From NCBI RefSeq assembly GCF_008973465.1, contig NZ_WBXN01000004.1, forward strand, positions 2,728,001 to 2,792,000: 64,000 nt of DNA. Reading direction: 5' to 3'. Below the pieces are notes generated by a model. That model was not told where the DNA came from and searched no databases. It saw nothing but the letters and a program-made list of their open reading frames with translations. Shown here piece by piece: positions 34,683-42,512 of the stretch. The stretch comes from Streptomyces sp. SS1-1. GTDB lineage: Bacteria; Actinomycetota; Actinomycetes; Streptomycetales; Streptomycetaceae. The translations under genes and the position numbers were made by a program. Every line of letters begins with the position of its first letter. Position 1 is the stretch's first letter.

Positions 34683-37040
34683 TCAGTCCCTCAGCAGATC
34701 TGGGACCCCGGCGGCGTCCGGCTCGTCCCGCTCCCCCGACACGACCGTGAGCTGCTGCGTCGCGCGGGTCAGCGCCACGTAGAGCACCCGCAGTCCGGCC
34801 GGGGACTCGTCGGCGATCTCCGCCGGGGAGACCACCACGGTGGCGTCGTACTCCAGGCCCTTGGCCTCCAGGCTGCCGAGCGCGACGACCCGGTCGCCCA
34901 GCCCGGCCAGCCAGCGGGCCGCCTCCTCGCGCCGCTGCATGGCGACGACGACGCCGACGGTGCCGTCGACCCGGTCCAGCAGCCGGGCCGCCTCCGCGCG
35001 GACCGTCCCGGCGAGGGAGTCCTCCACGACCGCGAAGCGGGGCCGCACGCCCGTCGAACGCACCGCCGACGGCGAGGTGGAGCCCGGCATGGCCAGGGCG
35101 AGCACCTTCGCGGCGAGGTCGGCGATCTCGGCGGGGTTGCGGTAGTTCACGGTGAGCTGGAAGCGGCGGCGGGGACGGCTGCCCAGGGCCTCGTCGCGCG
35201 CCTCGGCGGCCTCGTCCGGGTCGGACCAGGAGGACTGGGCCGGGTCGCCGACGACCGTCCAGGTGGCGTGCCGGCCGCGGCGGCCGACCATGCGCCACTG
35301 CATCGGCGTGAGGTCCTGGGCCTCGTCGACGATGACGTGCGCGTACTCGACGCGTTCGGCGGCCAGCCGCTCGGCGCGCTCGCGCTGCGTCTCCTCGCGC
35401 ACCGGCATCAGCTCCTCCAGGCCGGTGAGCTGGTCGAGCGGGTCGAGTTCCCGCTTGCGGCGGGGGCGGGCCGGGGTGCCGAGGATCGCCTGGAGCTCGT
35501 CCAGCAGGGCGATGTCGTGCACGGACAGGCCGTCGCGGCGCAGCGAGCGGGCGACCTTGCGGATCTCACCGGGGTTGAGGACCCGGCGGGCCCAGCGGCC
35601 GAGCCGCCGCTCGTCGGCCATCGCCGCGAGGACGGCGGCCGGGGTGAGCTCCGGCCACCAGGCGTCCAGGAACGCGATGAAGCTGTCCTCCGAGGTGACG
35701 TCCTCGTCGAAGGAGGAGCGCAGCTCGGCGGCGAGTTCGGGGTCGCTGTGCCGCTTGGCGCCGCCGGACTGCTCCCACAGGGCGTCGAGCAGCAGCTTGC
35801 GGGCGCGCGGGCGCAGCAGGTTCACGGGGGCGGTCCCGCCGAGGGCGGTGCGCCGGACGCGGTCGAGGGCGTCGGCCTCCAGCTCCAGCCGGCGCCCGAA
35901 GGCGACCACGCGCAGCCGGGTCGGGGGGCCGGCGGGCACGGGGGCGGGGTCGTCGCCGAACGCGAGCTGCCCGCCGCGGTCCCCGCCGGCCGCGCGGGCG
36001 CCCGCGCCCAGCTCCAGCGCGCCGCGCGCCGCCTTCCGCAGGACCTTGAGCATGCGGTACGAGCCCTTGGCGCGGGCGGTGGCCGGGGAGTCGTAGAGCG
36101 TGGCCTCGGCGCCGTCGACGAGCGAGCCGATGGCGCGGATGGCGACCTGGCCCTCCTCGCCGAGCGAGGGGAGCACGCCCTCGGTGTACGCCACGAGCAG
36201 CGGGGTCGGCGAGACGATGAGGATGCCGCCCGCGTACCGGCGCCGGTCCTGGTAGAGCAGGTAGGCGGCGCGGTGCAGGGCGACGGCGGTCTTGCCGGTG
36301 CCGGGGCCGCCCTCGACGTAGGTGACGGAGGCGGCGGGGGCGCGGATCACCATGTCCTGCTCGGCCTGGATGGACGCCACGATGTCCCGCATGGTGTGGG
36401 TGCGGGCCTGGCCGAGGGCGGCCATCAGCGCGCCGTCACCGATGACGGGCAGCTCGCGCCCGTCGAGGTACGCCGTGAGCTCGGGGCGCATCAGGTCGTC
36501 CTCGACGCCGAGGACCTTGCGGCCCTTGGAGCGGATGACGCGGCGCCGTACGACCCGGCCGGGGTCGACCGGCGTGGAGCGGTAGAAGGGGGCGGCGGCC
36601 GGGGCCCGCCAGTCGATGACCAGCGGGGCGTAGTCCTGGTCGAGCACGCCGATGCGCCCGATGTGCAGGGTCTCGGCGATGTCGGCGGTGTTGTCGTCGC
36701 GGACCGCGCCCTCGGCGGGCTCGACCGCGGTGTAGGCGCCGTCGGGCCCCTTCTTGCCGTCCTTGCCGAGGAGCAGGTCGATCCGGCCGAAGAGGAAGTC
36801 CTCGAACTCGTTGTTCAGCCGGTTGAGGTGGACGCCGGCCCGGAAGACCTGCGCGTCCCGTTCGGCGAGCGCTCCGGGTGTGCCGACCTGGCCGCGCTGG
36901 GCCGCGTCGTTCATGAGGAACTCGGCCTCGTGGATCTTCTCCTCGAGACGCCGGTACACCCGGTCGAGGTGTTCCTGTTCGACGCCGATCTCTCGGTCTC
37001 GCAGGGAGTCGAGCGCACTGTCCTGCGCCTGAGCGGCCAC
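34683..37040 (-). CDS. helD: HelD-type RNA-polymerase-associated UvrD-like ATPase
   Basis: A 785-residue SF1 ATPase. It has an N-terminal coiled coil (EQEHLDRVYRRLEEKIHEAEF), the HelD-specific block TLHIGRIGVLDQDYAPLVIDWRAP, Walker A EGGPGTGKTAVAL, DEAQD and a C-terminal 2A domain ending LYVALTRATQQLTVVSGE. HelD proteins recycle stalled RNA polymerase; the related HelR of Streptomyces venezuelae confers rifampicin tolerance (established). No rifamycin-associated element palindrome was seen upstream, so this copy looks like the housekeeping form. GTG start at 37040 with AGAAGGGGGG upstream. Confidence 0.9.
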   Translation of the reverse strand: MAAQAQDSALDSLRDREIGVEQEHLDRVYRRLEEKIHEAEFLMNDAAQRGQVGTPGALAERDAQVFRAGVHLNRLNNEFEDFLFGRIDLLLGKDGKKGPDGAYTAVEPAEGAVRDDNTADIAETLHIGRIGVLDQDYAPLVIDWRAPAAAPFYRSTPVDPGRVVRRRVIRSKGRKVLGVEDDLMRPELTAYLDGRELPVIGDGALMAALGQARTHTMRDIVASIQAEQDMVIRAPAASVTYVEGGPGTGKTAVALHRAAYLLYQDRRRYAGGILIVSPTPLLVAYTEGVLPSLGEEGQVAIRAIGSLVDGAEATLYDSPATARAKGSYRMLKVLRKAARGALELGAGARAAGGDRGGQLAFGDDPAPVPAGPPTRLRVVAFGRRLELEADALDRVRRTALGGTAPVNLLRPRARKLLLDALWEQSGGAKRHSDPELAAELRSSFDEDVTSEDSFIAFLDAWWPELTPAAVLAAMADERRLGRWARRVLNPGEIRKVARSLRRDGLSVHDIALLDELQAILGTPARPRRKRELDPLDQLTGLEELMPVREETQRERAERLAAERVEYAHVIVDEAQDLTPMQWRMVGRRGRHATWTVVGDPAQSSWSDPDEAAEARDEALGSRPRRRFQLTVNYRNPAEIADLAAKVLALAMPGSTSPSAVRSTGVRPRFAVVEDSLAGTVRAEAARLLDRVDGTVGVVVAMQRREEAARWLAGLGDRVVALGSLEAKGLEYDATVVVSPAEIADESPAGLRVLYVALTRATQQLTVVSGERDEPDAAGVPDLLRD

Positions 37041-37123
37041 CGGGCCCCCTTCTGACGTGCTGGGCAGCCGTCAAAGGTACGCGAAGGGGGGCCGGTGGCG
37101 CTACGACAGGCCCTGAGGGGTGC

Positions 37124-37969
37124 CTAGACGTCGACCTGGACGAGCTTGTTCCCGTCGAAGTCGATGATCTCGACGTGGTCGATCTTGTCCGGGGACATGG
37201 CGACTCCGCCGCTGACGTAGAGCGGGTTCCTCGCCTGCTCGGTCTTCGCGTCCGGGAGGCCGTAGCCCCACTTCGGCACGGACCAGGAGGCCGCCGTCTC
37301 GCGCGCGCCGTCCTTGCTGACGAAGACCATGGAGCACTTCAGCGGGCCCTTGACGCCCTTGAGTTCCAGGCCGGTCTCCGTGCCCCAGAGCTTCTCGCTC
37401 AGGCCGACGGTCGCGGTGACGCCGGTCGACGAGTCGGTGCCCGTGACCTTGTCCTTGATGCCGGCGAACAGCTCCTTGGCGGGGTTGGCCGCCTGCACGG
37501 TCCGGTTCCCCTCGGTGCCGCCGCCTCCGCCGTCGCCGTTCGTCGCGACGGCCACGACTGGTCCGCCGATGATCAGCGCGGCGGCCGCTGCCACCAGGTA
37601 GAAGCCACGCCGGCGCTTCTGGGCGCGGCGCTCGGCGACCTCGTCGACCAGCTTGTTCACCAGACGCGGGCTGGGCTTCGCCGACAGCGAGTCGCCGATG
37701 GCGGGTGTGCCGGCACCGGGCAGGTCCGCGAGGGCGGCCAGCATCGGTTCCATCCCGGCGAGTTCGTCGAGCTGCTGGGCGCACCATTCGCAGGTGGCCA
37801 GATGAGCCTCGAAAGCGGTTGCCTCGGCGTCGTCGAGAATCCCGAGGGCGTAGGCGCCGACGGTCTCGTGCTCACTGGGGCCCGGTCGTCCCTGCGTGGG
37901 GCTCATGGACCCAGACATACCCGACCCGCCCATGCCGAATCCCTGGTTTCCCCCGTACCCGCTCATCAC
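37124..37969 (-). CDS. rsuA: Zinc-binding anti-sigma factor (RsuA-like)
   Basis: A 281-residue membrane anti-sigma factor. The cytoplasmic ZAS motif is HLATCEWC (HxxxCxxC), after HETVGAYALGILDDAEA. A single membrane helix lies near residues 120-142 (GFYLVAAAAALIIGG), then an extracytoplasmic part resembling a sensor domain (CSMVFVSKDGARETAASWS). The N-terminus is Gly/Met/Ser-rich. GTG at 37969 lies 7 nt after GGGGGG and overlaps the sigma stop (GTGA); an ATG 3 nt later would give TGATG. Sequesters SigU at the membrane. Confidence 0.88.
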   Translation of the reverse strand: MMSGYGGNQGFGMGGSGMSGSMSPTQGRPGPSEHETVGAYALGILDDAEATAFEAHLATCEWCAQQLDELAGMEPMLAALADLPGAGTPAIGDSLSAKPSPRLVNKLVDEVAERRAQKRRRGFYLVAAAAALIIGGPVVAVATNGDGGGGGTEGNRTVQAANPAKELFAGIKDKVTGTDSSTGVTATVGLSEKLWGTETGLELKGVKGPLKCSMVFVSKDGARETAASWSVPKWGYGLPDAKTEQARNPLYVSGGVAMSPDKIDHVEIIDFDGNKLVQVDV

Positions 37970-38541
37970 GCCGTCACCCCCCGCTCCTCCAGAGCCAGCT
38001 TCATCGACCGCAGGGCGTAGAAAACCCTTGAGCGGACGGTTCCGCTGGGTATGCCCAGGGTCTCGGCCGCCTCATTGACCGTACGCCCCTTGAAGTACGT
38101 CTCGACGAGCACCTCCCGGTGGGCGGGAGTCAGGTCGTCGAGCGCGTCCGACAGCGTCATCAACCACAGCGCCTTGTCGATCTCGTCCTCCGCGGGGATG
38201 ACCTCCAGCGGCGACGGATCGACCTCCTGCGGCCGGGCCTGCCGGCTGCGGTGGCCGTCGATGACGATGCGCCGGGCGACCGTCACCAGCCAGGGGCGTA
38301 CCGATCCGGTCGCTCGATTGAGCTGTCCGGCGTTCTTCCAGGCACGGATGAGCGTCTCCTGCACGACGTCCTCTGCTCGTTGCCGATCACCGGCGACCAG
38401 ACGGAGGACATACGCAAGGAGGGGTCCGGCGTGCTCTCTGTACAGCGCACGCATCAGCTCCTCATCAGGTTCCGAGGGCTGGGACATGCGATGTCGGGCC
38501 CTCGATCCACGTTCATTGGCCACGACGGAATCCTTGCGCAC
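37966..38541 (-). CDS. sigU: ECF RNA polymerase sigma factor (SigU-like)
   Basis: A 191-residue ECF sigma factor. Region 2 is RALYREHAGPLLAYVLRLVAGD then AEDVVQETLIRAWK; region 4 is LVETYFKGRTVNEAAETLG and SGTVRSRVFYALRSMK. GTG at 38541 is chosen: GGAGG lies 5 nt upstream. ATG-based starts within the frame (MSQPSEP) would remove a nonconserved 24-residue leader. Translationally coupled to the RsuA-like gene (4-nt overlap). In S. coelicolor SigU controls growth, morphology and secreted proteases (established). Confidence 0.9.
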   Translation of the reverse strand: MRKDSVVANERGSRARHRMSQPSEPDEELMRALYREHAGPLLAYVLRLVAGDRQRAEDVVQETLIRAWKNAGQLNRATGSVRPWLVTVARRIVIDGHRSRQARPQEVDPSPLEVIPAEDEIDKALWLMTLSDALDDLTPAHREVLVETYFKGRTVNEAAETLGIPSGTVRSRVFYALRSMKLALEERGVTA

Positions 38542-38558
38542 GCCCACCTCCGATGTCC

Positions 38559-38570
38559 GGGGGTTCCCCC
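38559..38570. promoter_or_regulatory. Perfect palindrome GGGGGTTCCCCC before sigU
   Basis: A 12-bp perfect palindrome 18 bp upstream of the sigU GTG, overlapping the expected leader. The role could be operator or leader structure; also possible by chance. Confidence 0.25.
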
Positions 38571-38759
38571 AGTCGGTCGCTCGACCACCCGTACGCAGAC
38601 GGCGGGTTGCGTGTTCAAAGTGAGGCGACAGTTTTCTTCGGAGTGACGTGACGAGCGGGACATGGCGCCACATTCCCACCGTGCGATCTTTACATTTCCG
38701 TCACATCGGCAAGATCGTCTTCACGCTTCCCTACGGTGGCGTAGGTAAACAACGTGTAA

Positions 38760-38774
38760 TCGAAATCACTTCGA
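38760..38774. promoter_or_regulatory. Dyad TCGAA-N5-TTCGA upstream of the CGNR gene end and sigU
   Basis: TCGAA-ATCAC-TTCGA lies in the less GC-rich interval between sigU and the CGNR gene, which also has a run of ATTTCCGTCACATC. It could be part of the sigU promoter region or a weak terminator for the CGNR gene. Confidence 0.25.
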
Positions 38775-38806
38775 CGACCGTGACGCGTAAGGGACATAAC
38801 GGGCGG

Positions 38807-39406
38807 TCAGGTGCGGGTGAGGGCCGCGCGGCGACGGTGCCGGGCCACTCTTTCGCGGTTTCCGCACACCTCGCTGGAGCACCAGCGCCTCCGCCGGCCC
38901 CGGGAGGTGTCGAGGTAGACGAGCGGGCAATTGTCCCCTTCGCACTCCCTCAGCCCGGCCCGCGCGACGGGGTCGGTGAGCAGCTCCAGGGCGTCCCGCG
39001 CGAGGGCGCCGAGCAACTCCGCGCACGCGGGCGGCCGCTCCAGCCGCCGCACCAGCGTGCCGTCCCCGCCCCGCACGGCGCGCGGGGCGGGCGGCGCGGC
39101 CCGGGCGACGTCGTTCACCCGCTCCAGCACCCGGTCGTACGACGGCCGGGGCGCCGGCCCCGGCAGCGCCCCCCGCACCAACTGATCCAGGAAAGCGCGT
39201 ACCTCACGGAACCCGGTCACCCAGGAGGCGTCGGCGTGCCCCAGCGGCGTGTGCGGCGGCACGAGCCCGCTCTCGCCGATCCACGCGCACAACACCTCGA
39301 CGGACACGAACCGTTCACAGGGATGCGCGGTCGCGAGAAGGTCGAGACTCACCCGCCCCGCGCCGAAACGCAGGTCGTACGCGACCGTGGCCGTACCCGG
39401 TGCCAT
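38807..39406 (-). CDS. CGNR zinc-finger (ABATE-domain) regulator
   Basis: A 199-residue protein. The N-terminal ABATE-like domain (LRFGAGRVSLDLLATAH, VLCAWIGESGLVPP) is followed by a C-terminal CGNR zinc finger: CEGDNCPLVYLD, then RRWCSSEVCGNRERVARHRRR. These are stress or amino-acid-biosynthesis associated DNA-binding proteins in actinomycetes; the exact role is unknown. ATG at 39406 gives MAPGTATVAYDL. Stands alone between nnaR and sigU. Confidence 0.85.
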   Translation of the reverse strand: MAPGTATVAYDLRFGAGRVSLDLLATAHPCERFVSVEVLCAWIGESGLVPPHTPLGHADASWVTGFREVRAFLDQLVRGALPGPAPRPSYDRVLERVNDVARAAPPAPRAVRGGDGTLVRRLERPPACAELLGALARDALELLTDPVARAGLRECEGDNCPLVYLDTSRGRRRRWCSSEVCGNRERVARHRRRAALTRT

Positions 39407-39698
39407 GTGCCTGTCACCGCCTAGCGGAGGCTGTGGGGAACCGTTCCCTCCCACAGTGCCCGCCAGGGCCGTGGGCGGGAACCCCTCGTGCCGTGAACCC
39501 GTTGTGCGGTGGCTGCTGTTCGGGCGCATCCGCCCCACCCGGCGGGGACCTTTGAAGGCCAGGCGCGCCACTCCAGCCCGTCCGGCGCTTGAGGACGAGG
39601 CCCGTCCAGGGCCGAAGCGGGGGCCCGGGGGCGGCAGCCCCCGGAAGACGGCACCCCGCACGCCGAGTGCAGCCCACCTGAGGGCAACCAGAACGCCC

Positions 39699-40850
39699 TC
39701 ACTCGCCCCCATACTTCGCATCGGCGGCCAGATCCAGCGCCAGCCGATACCCCCGTTTCACCACCGTCTGGATCAGCTTCGGCGCCCCCAGCGCCGTCCG
39801 CAGCCGGGCCATCGCCGTCTCCACGGCGTGCTCGTCGCGCCCGGCGCCGGGCAGCGCGCGCAGCAGGTCGGCGCGGGACACGACCCAGCCCGGCCGCCGG
39901 GCCAGCGCCCGCAGCAGGGACATCCCGGCGGGCGGCACCGGCCGCAACTCCCCGTCCACCAGCACCGCGTGGCCACGGATCTCCACCCGGTGCCCGGCGA
40001 TCGGCAACGTCCGCGCACGGCCCGGCAGTTCACGGCAGAGCAACTGCACCAGCGGGCCGAGCCGGAAGCGTTCGGGCTGCACGGTGTCGACGCCTCTCGC
40101 CTGCAACGGCAGCGCGGTGACCGGGCCGACGCAGGCCGGCAGGACGTCGTGCCCGAGCGCGGCCAGCAGCTCGCCGAGCAGTCCGCGTTCCTCGGCCCGC
40201 GTCAGCAGGGACGCGGCGGCCGGGGCGCTGGTGAAGGTCACGGCGTCCAGGGAACGGGACACGGCCGCGTCCAGCAGGCGGTCCACCGGGCCGATGTCCA
40301 TGGGCGGCAGCCACCGGTACACCGGCACGCCGAGCACCTCCGCCCCGCCCGCCCTGAGCGCCTCCACGAAGCCGGGCAGCGGCTCACCGTGCAGCTGGAC
40401 GGCGATCCGGCGCCCGTCGACGCCCTCCTCCAGCAGCCGGTCCAGCACCTCGGCCATGGACTCGCTGGACGGCGACCACTCCTCGGTCAGTCCGGCCGCC
40501 CGCACCGCGCCCTTCACCTTGGGCCCGCGCGCGAGGAGTTCGACCTCGCGCAGCCGGTTCAGCAGGTCCTCGCCGAGGCCCCAGCCGTCGGCGGCCTCGA
40601 TCCAGCCCCGGAAGCCGATCGCCGTCGTGGCGACCACGACGTCCGGGTGCCGCTGGATGATCTCCTTGGTCGCGGCGAGCAGTTCGCTGTCGTCGGACAG
40701 CGGCACGATGCGCAGCGCCGGTGCGTGCACGACGGCGGCACCGCGCCGCTGGAGCAGCGCCCCGAGCTCGTCGGCACGGCGCGCGGCGGTGACGCCCACG
40801 GTGAACCCGGCGAGGGGTCCGTGTTCGGGTTGCTGCAGTTCGTCGTACAT
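39699..40850 (-). CDS. nnaR: NnaR-type regulator (uroporphyrinogen-III synthase-like + OmpR-type winged HTH)
   Basis: A 383-residue regulator. The N-terminal ~260 residues have the HemD-like fold (VGVTAARRADELGALLQRRGAAVVHAPA; TFTSAPAAASLL). The C-terminal winged helix (VVSRADLLRALPG; LRTALGAPKLIQTVVKRGYRL) binds DNA. HemD is here a ligand or regulatory domain rather than a known synthase. Adjacent to narK. In S. coelicolor NnaR is a GlnR-controlled regulator of nitrate/nitrite assimilation (established). ATG at 40850; a GlnR-like box and a hairpin lie between narK and this gene. Confidence 0.9.
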   Translation of the reverse strand: MYDELQQPEHGPLAGFTVGVTAARRADELGALLQRRGAAVVHAPALRIVPLSDDSELLAATKEIIQRHPDVVVATTAIGFRGWIEAADGWGLGEDLLNRLREVELLARGPKVKGAVRAAGLTEEWSPSSESMAEVLDRLLEEGVDGRRIAVQLHGEPLPGFVEALRAGGAEVLGVPVYRWLPPMDIGPVDRLLDAAVSRSLDAVTFTSAPAAASLLTRAEERGLLGELLAALGHDVLPACVGPVTALPLQARGVDTVQPERFRLGPLVQLLCRELPGRARTLPIAGHRVEIRGHAVLVDGELRPVPPAGMSLLRALARRPGWVVSRADLLRALPGAGRDEHAVETAMARLRTALGAPKLIQTVVKRGYRLALDLAADAKYGGE

Positions 40851-40919
40851 AACTCTCGTTCCGCACTCGAGTCGTGGTGCCTGCGCCGGACGCCCGCACA
40901 GACGCGTCCGCATGCCGAG

Positions 40920-40949
40920 CGAGCCTGTCAACGGTGCGTGACAGGCTCG
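40920..40949. terminator. Hairpin between narK and nnaR
   Basis: An 11-bp perfect stem CGAGCCTGTCA/TGACAGGCTCG with loop ACGGTGCG. It would partly terminate narK transcription or regulate read-through into nnaR. Confidence 0.6.
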
Positions 40950-40959
40950 GATCGGCCAC

Positions 40960-40975
40960 GTGTCAGCGGTGTTAC
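40960..40975 (-). promoter_or_regulatory. GlnR-like box upstream of nnaR
   Basis: On the minus strand GTAAC-ACCGCT-GACAC matches the GlnR pattern GTnAC-n6-GnnAC (consensus second half GAAAC). It is about 110 bp upstream of the nnaR start and touches the narK stop. nnaR is a known GlnR target in S. coelicolor, which supports the call. Confidence 0.55.
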
Positions 40976-40976
40976 G

Positions 40977-42359
40977 TCACACCTCGGCATAGCTGAGCTG
41001 CGGCTTCGTCTCCGTCGCCGAAGCCGTGGGGGCCGTGGCGGGAGCCGGGCGGCGAAGGTATACGGCCCAGGTGACCGCGAAGCACAGGCCGTAGAAGGCG
41101 AGGAAGGCGACGAAGGCGCCGGTGCCGGAGCCCACGCTGAGGAACGACTGCCGGAAGGCCATGTTGATGCCGAGTCCGCCGAGGGCGCCCACCGCGCCGA
41201 TCAGCCCCATCGAGGCGCCGGAGAGCCGGCGTCCGTAGGCGGCGGCCGCCTCGCCCGTCAGGCCCTTGCCGAGGGCCTTGGCGTGGAAGATGCCGGGGAT
41301 CATCTTGAACGTGGAGCCGTTGCCGAGCCCGGTCAGGACGAACAGGGCGATGAAGGCCACGGTGAACAGCGGCAGCGACTCGCGCACCGACGCCACGATG
41401 ACGACGCCGGTCGCGGCGGCCATGGCGACGTAGTTCCACAGCGTGATCCGCGCGCCGCCGAAACGGTCGGCGAGCGAGCCGCCGACGGGACGGATCAGGG
41501 ACCCGAGCAGCGGGCCGATGAAGGTGACGTAGGCGGCCTGGAGCGGCGTACGGCCGAACTGGGTCTGCAGGACCAGGCCGAAGGCGAAGCTGTAGCCGAT
41601 GAAGGAGCCGAAGGTGCCGATGTAGAGGAAGGACATGATCCAGGTGTGCGGGTCCTTCGCGGCCTCCTTCGCGGCTCCGGTGTCGTTGCGCACGGAGGAG
41701 ATGCTGTCCATCCTCAGCCAGGCGAGGACGGCGGCGACCACGATGAACGGGATGTAGATGCCGAGCAGCAGCCGCGGGCCGCCACTGGCGCCGATCACGG
41801 CGAGGCCGACCAGCTGCACGACGGGGACACCGACGTTGCCGCCGCCGGCGTTCAGTCCGAGCGCCCACCCCTTCTTCCGCAGCGGGAAGAAGGCGTTGAT
41901 GTTGGTCATGCTGGAGGCGAAGTTGCCGCCGCCGACGCCGGCCAGCATCGCGCAGATCAGGAAGGCGGTGAAGGAGGTCCCCGGCTCCATCACCACGAAC
42001 GCGGCGACCGTCGGCACGAGCAGCAGGCTCGCGGAGACCACCGTCCACATCCGGCCGCCGAAGACGGCGACGGCGAAGGTGTAGGGGACGCGGGCGACGG
42101 CGCCGACCAGGGTGGCCATCGAGACGATGGTGAACTTGTCGGCGGGGGTGAGGCCGTACTCCGGCCCCATGAACAGCACCATCACGGACCACAGGGTCCA
42201 GATCGAGAACCCGATGTGCTCGGAGAGCACGGAGAAGAACAGGTTGCGGCGGGCGATCCGCTCACCCGTGGTGTTCCAGAAGGTCTCGTCCTCGGGGTCC
42301 CAGTGGTCGATCCAGCGGCCTCCCCTGCTCGCGACGGGGGCAGTGCTCGGGGCTGTCAT
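40977..42359 (-). CDS. narK: Nitrate/nitrite transporter (NarK type)
   Basis: A 460-residue MFS membrane protein with 12 helices. The family nitrate signature is in VGGGNFASSMTNINAFFPLRKKGWALGLNAGGGN, split here by descriptive spacing: the N-rich block after GVGGGNFA. ATG at 42359 with GGAGG 4-5 nt upstream. Imports nitrate and/or exports nitrite for assimilation. Placed directly upstream of nnaR; a weaker GlnR-like box (42425-42440) sits 66 bp upstream of its start. Confidence 0.93.
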   Translation of the reverse strand: MTAPSTAPVASRGGRWIDHWDPEDETFWNTTGERIARRNLFFSVLSEHIGFSIWTLWSVMVLFMGPEYGLTPADKFTIVSMATLVGAVARVPYTFAVAVFGGRMWTVVSASLLLVPTVAAFVVMEPGTSFTAFLICAMLAGVGGGNFASSMTNINAFFPLRKKGWALGLNAGGGNVGVPVVQLVGLAVIGASGGPRLLLGIYIPFIVVAAVLAWLRMDSISSVRNDTGAAKEAAKDPHTWIMSFLYIGTFGSFIGYSFAFGLVLQTQFGRTPLQAAYVTFIGPLLGSLIRPVGGSLADRFGGARITLWNYVAMAAATGVVIVASVRESLPLFTVAFIALFVLTGLGNGSTFKMIPGIFHAKALGKGLTGEAAAAYGRRLSGASMGLIGAVGALGGLGINMAFRQSFLSVGSGTGAFVAFLAFYGLCFAVTWAVYLRRPAPATAPTASATETKPQLSYAEV

Positions 42360-42424
42360 GGCGCCTCCACGGTCTTCGGGCTCGGTCGCCTGCGAGTGGC
42401 TGATCCCGAAGGTAGGGAGGGCGC

Positions 42425-42440
42425 GTTTCCGGGCTGTGGC
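42425..42440 (-). promoter_or_regulatory. Degenerate GlnR-like box upstream of narK
   Basis: On the minus strand GCCAC-AGCCCG-GAAAC; the second half is perfect and the first differs at one base from GTnAC. Spacing n6 is correct. 66 bp upstream of the narK ATG. Confidence 0.4.
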
Positions 42441-42512
42441 ACCCGGTGACCGGCAAGGAACGTTGCTCTCACCCGCCGGGCGGGGCGGATGAGAGGTCCC
42501 GGGCCTGCCCCG

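Noticed and set aside
37041..37100. Rifamycin-associated element before helD
   Set aside because: No matching palindrome in the short gap.
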